Part shown: positions 5,279-8,296 of the stretch, one piece after another
Layout of the letters: each line of letters opens with the position of its first letter
Position numbering within the stretch: position 1 is the first letter of the stretch
From: an uncultured bacterium
GTDB lineage: Bacteria; Actinomycetota; Coriobacteriia; Coriobacteriales; Coriobacteriaceae
Direction: 5' to 3'
Assembly (NCBI GenBank): GCA_905215095.1
Contig: CAJMOL010000055.1
Coordinates: forward strand, 1-8,296
Length of the DNA: 8,296 nt
Translations under genes and position numbers: made by a program
Notes under the pieces: model-generated
Told to the model about the DNA's origin: nothing
Databases searched by the model: none
The model's input: the letters and a program-made list of their open reading frames with translations, nothing else

Positions 5279-5306
5279 TTGCTTAAAGAGCCATAAGTGG
5301 TAATCT
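5279..5306 (+). promoter_or_regulatory. Possible yebC promoter
   Basis: TTGCTT (5279-5284), a 16-bp spacer and TAATCT (5301-5306) lie about 70 nt upstream of the yebC ATG in the more AT-rich stretch 5220-5335. The match to sigma-70 consensus is moderate and the call tentative. Apart from this and the repeats described, 5214-5374 shows no gene, RNA or further structure that I can support. Confidence 0.3.
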
Positions 5307-5374
5307 AACGACGTTTGTTTATATTGCCCGAGCATCTGCGCTGGGCTTTAGGTCGAAACCGATAGGAGACACGT

Positions 5375-6181
5375 ATGTCCGGACACTCTAAGTGGGCCAC
5401 AACCAAGCATCGTAAGGGCGCGCAGGACGCCAAGCGTTCCGCCCTCTTCTCCAAGCTGAGCCGCAACATCACCGTTGCTGCCCGTCTCGGCGGCGACCCG
5501 CTGCCCGAGAACAACGCCAGCCTCGCCGCTGCCGTTGCTAAGGCCAAGGCTCAGTCCATGCCCAAGGACAAGATCAAGTCCGCTATCGACAAGGCTTTTG
5601 GTTCGGGTGCCGACGCTGCCGTCTACGAGAACATCGTGTACGAGGGCTACGGTCCCGCCGGTGTCGCCGTCTACGTCGACTGCCTGACCGACAACCGCAA
5701 CCGTACCGCTGCCGACGTCCGTTCTGCCTTCTCCCACGCTGGTGGCAACCTGGGCACCTCCGGCTCCGTCGCCTTCCAGTTTGAGCGCAAGGGCCAGATC
5801 GTCGTCGCCAAGGAGATCCTGGACGAGAACGCCAAGAAGGAGACCATGATCGCCAACGGTCCTGCCGGTGACGAGGATGAGTTCATGATGGCCATCGCCG
5901 AGGCCGGTGGCGAGGACTACGAGGACGCCGGCGAGGAGTGGATCGTCTGGACTACTGCCAACGAGGTCATGGCTGTCTCCAAGGCGCTCGAGGAGCAGGG
6001 CGTCCAGGTCAAGGGCTCCGAGACCACCATGGTCCCGACCACTCCGACCGAGGTCTCCGGTACCGACGCCAAGAAGGTCCAGCGCCTCATCGACCGTCTC
6101 GAGGAGCTCGACGACGTCCAGGACGTCTACAGCACCATGGACATGACCGACGAGGTCATCGCTGCCCTCGAGGAGGAGTAG
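5375..6181 (+). CDS. yebC: YebC/PmpR family protein
   Basis: A 268-aa cytoplasmic protein. The start at 5375 is set by TAGGAGA (5363-5369) and by the conserved N-terminus MSGHSKWATTKHRKGAQDAKR. Other family marks are IVYEGYGPAGVA (87-97), the invariant DNRNRT (106-111) and GGNLGTSGSVAF (123-134), with RLIDRLEELDDVQDVY near the C-terminus. The family was named as a transcriptional regulator (PmpR); work on relatives has assigned some members to translation, easing ribosome stalling at proline-rich stretches. Which role applies here cannot be read from the sequence. It is about 20 residues longer than the ~246-aa E. coli protein, mostly from an acidic insert around 146-170; similar longer forms occur in Coriobacteriia as I recall them. 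The usual ruvC neighbour is absent. Codon use (GCT, GGT, CGT, TCC) differs from the phage genes to the left. Confidence 0.95.
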   Translation: MSGHSKWATTKHRKGAQDAKRSALFSKLSRNITVAARLGGDPLPENNASLAAAVAKAKAQSMPKDKIKSAIDKAFGSGADAAVYENIVYEGYGPAGVAVYVDCLTDNRNRTAADVRSAFSHAGGNLGTSGSVAFQFERKGQIVVAKEILDENAKKETMIANGPAGDEDEFMMAIAEAGGEDYEDAGEEWIVWTTANEVMAVSKALEEQGVQVKGSETTMVPTTPTEVSGTDAKKVQRLIDRLEELDDVQDVYSTMDMTDEVIAALEEE

Positions 6182-6186
6182 CGCCC

Positions 6187-6204
6187 GCACGGGTTAAGCC
6201 GTGC
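6187..6204 (+). other. Small hairpin after yebC
   Basis: GCACGG (6187-6192) pairs with CCGTGC (6199-6204) around a GTTAAG loop, 6 nt after the yebC stop. There is no T-run, so it is not a convincing terminator; it may protect the mRNA 3' end ahead of the stronger terminator at 6251-6292. Confidence 0.3.
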
Positions 6205-6250
6205 ATATCTGGGCATAATGAAGCGAGCATGCAAGCCTCGTGGAATAGAT

Positions 6251-6292
6251 GAGCCGGATCCGCGTGCGTATGGCACCGGACCCGGCTCTTTT
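6251..6292 (+). terminator. Intrinsic terminator after yebC
   Basis: GAGCCGG (6251-6257) pairs with CCGGCTC (6282-6288). After one A/C mismatch, TCCG (6259-6262) pairs with CGGA (6277-6280). TTTT follows at 6289-6292. It lies about 70 nt after the yebC stop and separates it from the amaP cluster. Confidence 0.8.
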
Positions 6293-6297
6293 ATAAT
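6292..6297 (+). promoter_or_regulatory. Consensus -10 box for the amaP-asp23 cluster
   Basis: A perfect TATAAT begins in the T-run of the preceding terminator and lies 49 nt upstream of the amaP GTG start. No good -35 hexamer is visible at the expected distance, because that stretch lies inside the terminator hairpin. The promoter is therefore tentative, or needs an activator or an alternative sigma factor. Confidence 0.4.
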
Positions 6298-6346
6298 GAT
6301 GCGAATCGTTTTGCATTCTGTGGACCGAAACCTGAAGGGAGCGCGC

Positions 6347-6892
6347 GTGCGCGTACTCAAACGAGCCCTAGCGATCGTGTATCTTGCCGCCGCCATCGTG
6401 GCGCTGGGTACGCTTGTCTGCCAGTTCTGGGGACCGTATACGTATCGCTTTATGCTGCTGTTGCGTGACACCATGCCTCGCGTCGTCGTTACGGTGTGCG
6501 CCGCTATCGTGGCGCTTGGCGTGCTCATCGGTTTTTTCCGCCTGATGTTCGCGCGTCGCGAGCCGTCCTGCGTGCATCCGGCGGGGGAGCGCAATATCGA
6601 GGTCACGCTCGCAGCGCTTTCCTCGTGCGCCCGTGCCGCGGCAGAGTGCGATGATCGCGTGATGGTTGAGCATATCGAGGCGCGCGTTCAAGGCTCCGAC
6701 GAGTCGCGCGTTCGTTTTAAGGTCGAAGCCATCGCGCTCGACGACCGGGACGTGGCCTCCCTTGCAGCCGCGATGCAGCAGCGCATCGAAGAAGCTTGCG
6801 ACACCATCCTCGGCACGCCGGGCACGACCGCGCGCGTCCGTTTTTTGCCGTCCAAGACTACCGTCCAGACCGTGGAGGTTTCCGGTGAGTGA
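6347..6892 (+). CDS. amaP: AmaP-like alkaline shock membrane anchor protein
   Basis: A 181-aa protein with two transmembrane segments near the N-terminus (about 8-26 and 46-66), then a soluble C-terminal part of about 110 residues with alternating beta/helix character (NIEVTLAALSSCARAA..., RVRFKVEAIALDD). This matches AmaP, which anchors Asp23 to the cell membrane in Staphylococcus aureus. GTG 6347 is chosen because AAGGGA (6335-6340) lies 6 nt upstream and it gives a sensible start just before the first membrane segment; earlier in-frame starts from 6218 would run through the terminator hairpin at 6251-6292. The gene overlaps the DUF2273 gene by 8 nt, with Asp23 next, the same order as amaP-DUF2273-asp23 in Firmicutes. 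The soluble domain is divergent, so the family call leans on topology and context. Confidence 0.75.
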   Translation: MRVLKRALAIVYLAAAIVALGTLVCQFWGPYTYRFMLLLRDTMPRVVVTVCAAIVALGVLIGFFRLMFARREPSCVHPAGERNIEVTLAALSSCARAAAECDDRVMVEHIEARVQGSDESRVRFKVEAIALDDRDVASLAAAMQQRIEEACDTILGTPGTTARVRFLPSKTTVQTVEVSGE

Positions 6893-7262
6893 TACCAACC
6901 AAGACAAGACCGCCCGCACGCCGCGCCTGACGATCGACCAGAACGCTACGCCGGCAGGCGAGTCCGCCGACGCCAAGCCCGAGGCCGGCGAGCAGCACGA
7001 CAGCGCCGCCAACGACTTCGACGAGGCCATGGGTCTCATCAAAGGTACGGGCGCTGCTATCTGGAGCTATGCCGTGCGCCATCCCAACACTACGCTCGGC
7101 GCCGTGGCAGGCTTTATCCTCGCTGTGCTGGTACTTACGTTGGGCCTGTGGGACACGCTCGTCATCGCATTCTTTGTGCTGATCGGCGCCGTGATCGGCC
7201 AGATTCGCGACGGGGAGAACGGTATCGTCAACTTCTTCGGCCGCCTGTTTAGCGGCCGCTAA
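6885..7262 (+). CDS. DUF2273 small integral membrane protein (Asp23 cluster)
   Basis: A 125-aa protein starting at GTG 6885, with GGAGG (6873-6877) 7 nt upstream inside amaP; the 8-nt overlap suggests coupled translation. Residues 1 to about 50 are a hydrophilic, low-complexity Ala/Asp/Glu/Pro-rich extension. They are followed by a GAAIWSYAVRHPNTTLGAVAG stretch (cut here to its key part: RHPNTTLGA) and two membrane segments at about 69-87 and 90-107, with a short basic C-terminus ending GRLFSGR. The HP...G..G segment before a two-helix hairpin is the DUF2273 signature. Most members are about 60-80 aa, so the N-terminal extension is unusual. The role is unknown beyond membership in the envelope-stress Asp23/AmaP cluster, where it may help hold the complex at the membrane. 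Confidence 0.8.
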   Translation: MSDTNQDKTARTPRLTIDQNATPAGESADAKPEAGEQHDSAANDFDEAMGLIKGTGAAIWSYAVRHPNTTLGAVAGFILAVLVLTLGLWDTLVIAFFVLIGAVIGQIRDGENGIVNFFGRLFSGR

Positions 7263-7306
7263 TACGTATTCGACTGTCGCATCCGCGGCAGGCATAAGGA
7301 GGAACC

Positions 7307-7834
7307 ATGGCTTTTAACACGAAGGTCGATGTGGCCGATACCGAGCTCGAGGCGAATGAGGCCGTCGCCGATGCCGGGGACGTGACGCTCGAGGACGAGG
7401 CGCTCGTCGAGGCCGAGTCCGATGCGGACGAGGACAACGAGGAGATGGACGACGAGGAAACGGACGAGTCCGAGGACTCGCTGACCTATTCCAACGGCGT
7501 GATCGAGAAGATCGTTGCCATGGCCACCCGCGAGGTTCCGCACGTTCTGGGCATGAAGGGTAACCTCATGCACTTTGTGCAGGAGCAGTTTGGTGCCGAG
7601 AACCTGACCAAGGGCGTGACGGTTGAGGTCACCGATGACAACCGCGTGGTCGTCAACATCTCGGTCATCATCGAGTACGGCGCCTATGCGCCTGCGATCT
7701 TTGACGACGTTAAGGCGCGCGTCACCGAGCGTCTGGCCGCGATGACCGGCCTTGAGGTGGCAGGCGTCAACCTGCGCATCGAGGATGTCATCACCCCCGA
7801 GGAGTACGAGCACCGCACCAGCCAGCACGAATAA
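7307..7834 (+). CDS. Asp23/Gls24 family envelope stress response protein
   Basis: A 175-aa protein; ATG 7307 has AAGGAGGA (7296-7303) just upstream. Residues 1-58 are a strongly acidic, disordered extension (runs of Asp/Glu around 41-57). Residues 59-163 are the Asp23/Gls24 domain: LTYSNGVIEKIVAMATREVPHV, then GVTVEV, RVVVNISVIIEYGAYAPAIF, a helix DVKARVTERLAAMTGLEV and VNLRIEDV. These are soluble proteins that gather at the membrane through AmaP and respond to envelope or alkaline stress. Adjacent upstream genes encode the likely anchor and DUF2273 partner, separated by only 44 nt without a terminator, so the three probably form one operon. The acidic tail is not part of the usual ~140-aa S. 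aureus form and may modulate binding. Confidence 0.93.
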   Translation: MAFNTKVDVADTELEANEAVADAGDVTLEDEALVEAESDADEDNEEMDDEETDESEDSLTYSNGVIEKIVAMATREVPHVLGMKGNLMHFVQEQFGAENLTKGVTVEVTDDNRVVVNISVIIEYGAYAPAIFDDVKARVTERLAAMTGLEVAGVNLRIEDVITPEEYEHRTSQHE

Positions 7835-7885
7835 CCTTCCAAAAAGACAGGTTTGTTTTGGCAGGTTTTATCTGCGAAAACGTTA

Positions 7886-7927
7886 AACGGCCGACCGCGC
7901 AAGCAAAAGCGTGGCCGGCCGTTTTTG
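7886..7927 (+). terminator. Intrinsic terminator after the Asp23 cluster
   Basis: AACGGCCG (7886-7893) pairs with CGGCCGTT (7916-7923). After an A/C mismatch, CCGCGC (7895-7900) pairs with 7909-7914 (one G-T pair), loop AAGCAAAA, with T residues running to 7926. It sits about 50 nt after the stop; the A-rich 7841-7885 stretch before it holds no gene. Confidence 0.88.
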
Positions 7928-7967
7928 TACGCTCCCGATATAGTCATACCGCTCGTCTAACTAAGGG

Positions 7968-7995
7968 TTGCAATCCCCACGTTCCGCGTTACCCT
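7968..7995 (+). promoter_or_regulatory. Possible promoter for the downstream membrane protein gene
   Basis: TTGCAA (7968-7973), 16-bp spacing and TACCCT (7990-7995) lie about 43 nt upstream of ATG 8039 and after the Asp23 terminator, so a promoter is needed somewhere here. The match to sigma-70 consensus is only partial. Confidence 0.3.
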
Positions 7996-8038
7996 AATGA
8001 GCGCATTGTTTCCAAATTGTTAACGAGGAGTTGCCGTA

Positions 8039-8296
8039 ATGGCCGACGAGCACGAAACAGAAAGCAAGGCATGGGCAATTGAGGCCGCTGCGGCAGAGGC
8101 GGCGTCGCGTGCTGCCGAGGAGGTGCATCGTCCTCCCGTAGTGCCGATGGAGCGCGTGGTCGATCGCACCGATATCGAGCGCGGCGAGCGTGCCGGCCAA
8201 AAGCGCAGCCAGGAGCCGGGCTTCCCGCGCTTTTTTGCCGAGCTCAATCTGGGTCTGATTCTTACGGCCTTTGCCATCGTTGCGTTTAAAACCCCT
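8039..8296 (+). CDS. N-terminal part of a membrane protein, possibly YitT-like (truncated by window)
   Basis: An open frame from ATG 8039 (GAGGAG at 8025-8030, 8 nt spacing) runs past the right edge; 86 residues are visible. Residues 1-62 are hydrophilic, first Ala/Glu-rich and helix-prone, then charged (VVDRTDIERGERAGQK). From about 63 the sequence becomes FFAELNLGLILTAFAIVAFKTP, the beginning of a membrane segment. That piece resembles the first helix of YitT-family (DUF161/DUF2179) multi-pass membrane proteins, which often read 'G..LtA.gi..F..P'. The evidence is one helix only, so the assignment is weak. It has its own candidate promoter and is separated from the Asp23 cluster by a terminator. 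Confidence 0.45.
   Translation, partial: MADEHETESKAWAIEAAAAEAASRAAEEVHRPPVVPMERVVDRTDIERGERAGQKRSQEPGFPRFFAELNLGLILTAFAIVAFKTP

Noticed and set aside
5348..6190. Long minus-strand frame (280 aa) opposite yebC
   Set aside because: yebC is unmistakable on the + strand with all family motifs; the antisense frame is a codon-bias shadow rich in Gly/Leu/Val/Asp.
1..8296. CRISPR array, insertion sequence or toxin-antitoxin pair
   Set aside because: There are no regularly spaced repeats, no transposase or terminal inverted repeats, and no recognisable toxin/antitoxin pair. The only paired repeats are the VR/TR and the 10-bp tandem at 5193-5213.

Overview
The window joins the late end of an integrated siphophage-type prophage (about 1-5213) to bacterial chromosome (about 5214-8296). 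All genes are on the + strand. GC-rich codons, Shine-Dalgarno starts, a YebC with an internal insert and an AmaP/DUF2273/Asp23 cluster suggest a high-GC Gram-positive gut bacterium, most likely a Coriobacteriia member close to Collinsella. That assignment is inferred from protein features, not from a marker gene.

The main content is a complete diversity-generating retroelement (DGR) at about 220-3292. In order it holds a target gene whose last ~43 codons are the variable repeat (VR, 1327-1455), a GC-rich homing element and a perfect 9-bp hairpin just after the target stop, an Avd-type accessory protein gene (1522-1932), a template repeat (TR, 1955-2083), a ~150-nt non-repeated spacer, and a YMDD reverse transcriptase gene (2237-3292). 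Aligned without gaps, VR and TR differ at 19 of 129 positions. Eighteen of the 19 fall on TR adenines, the signature of adenine-directed mutagenic homing. The target is probably a phage receptor-binding or tail-tip protein with a C-type-lectin-like C-terminus, so the element would vary which surface the phage binds.

Around the DGR are ordinary late phage genes: the end of an Ala/Lys-rich structural protein (3-215), a 58-aa unknown (3252-3428), an XkdX-like small protein (3403-3552), a terminator, a holin (3597-3962), an amidase-SH3 endolysin (3964-4788) and a 100-aa membrane-anchored protein (4790-5092) followed by a strong terminator. An 11-bp-arm inverted repeat and a tandem 10-bp repeat at 5157-5213 lie close to the likely prophage/host boundary.

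The host side carries yebC (5375-6181), a terminator that runs into a TATAAT box, and an alkaline-shock envelope cluster amaP (6347-6892), DUF2273 (6885-7262) and asp23/gls24 (7307-7834). This ends in a terminator, followed by the start of a membrane protein, possibly YitT-like, cut by the window edge (8039-8296).
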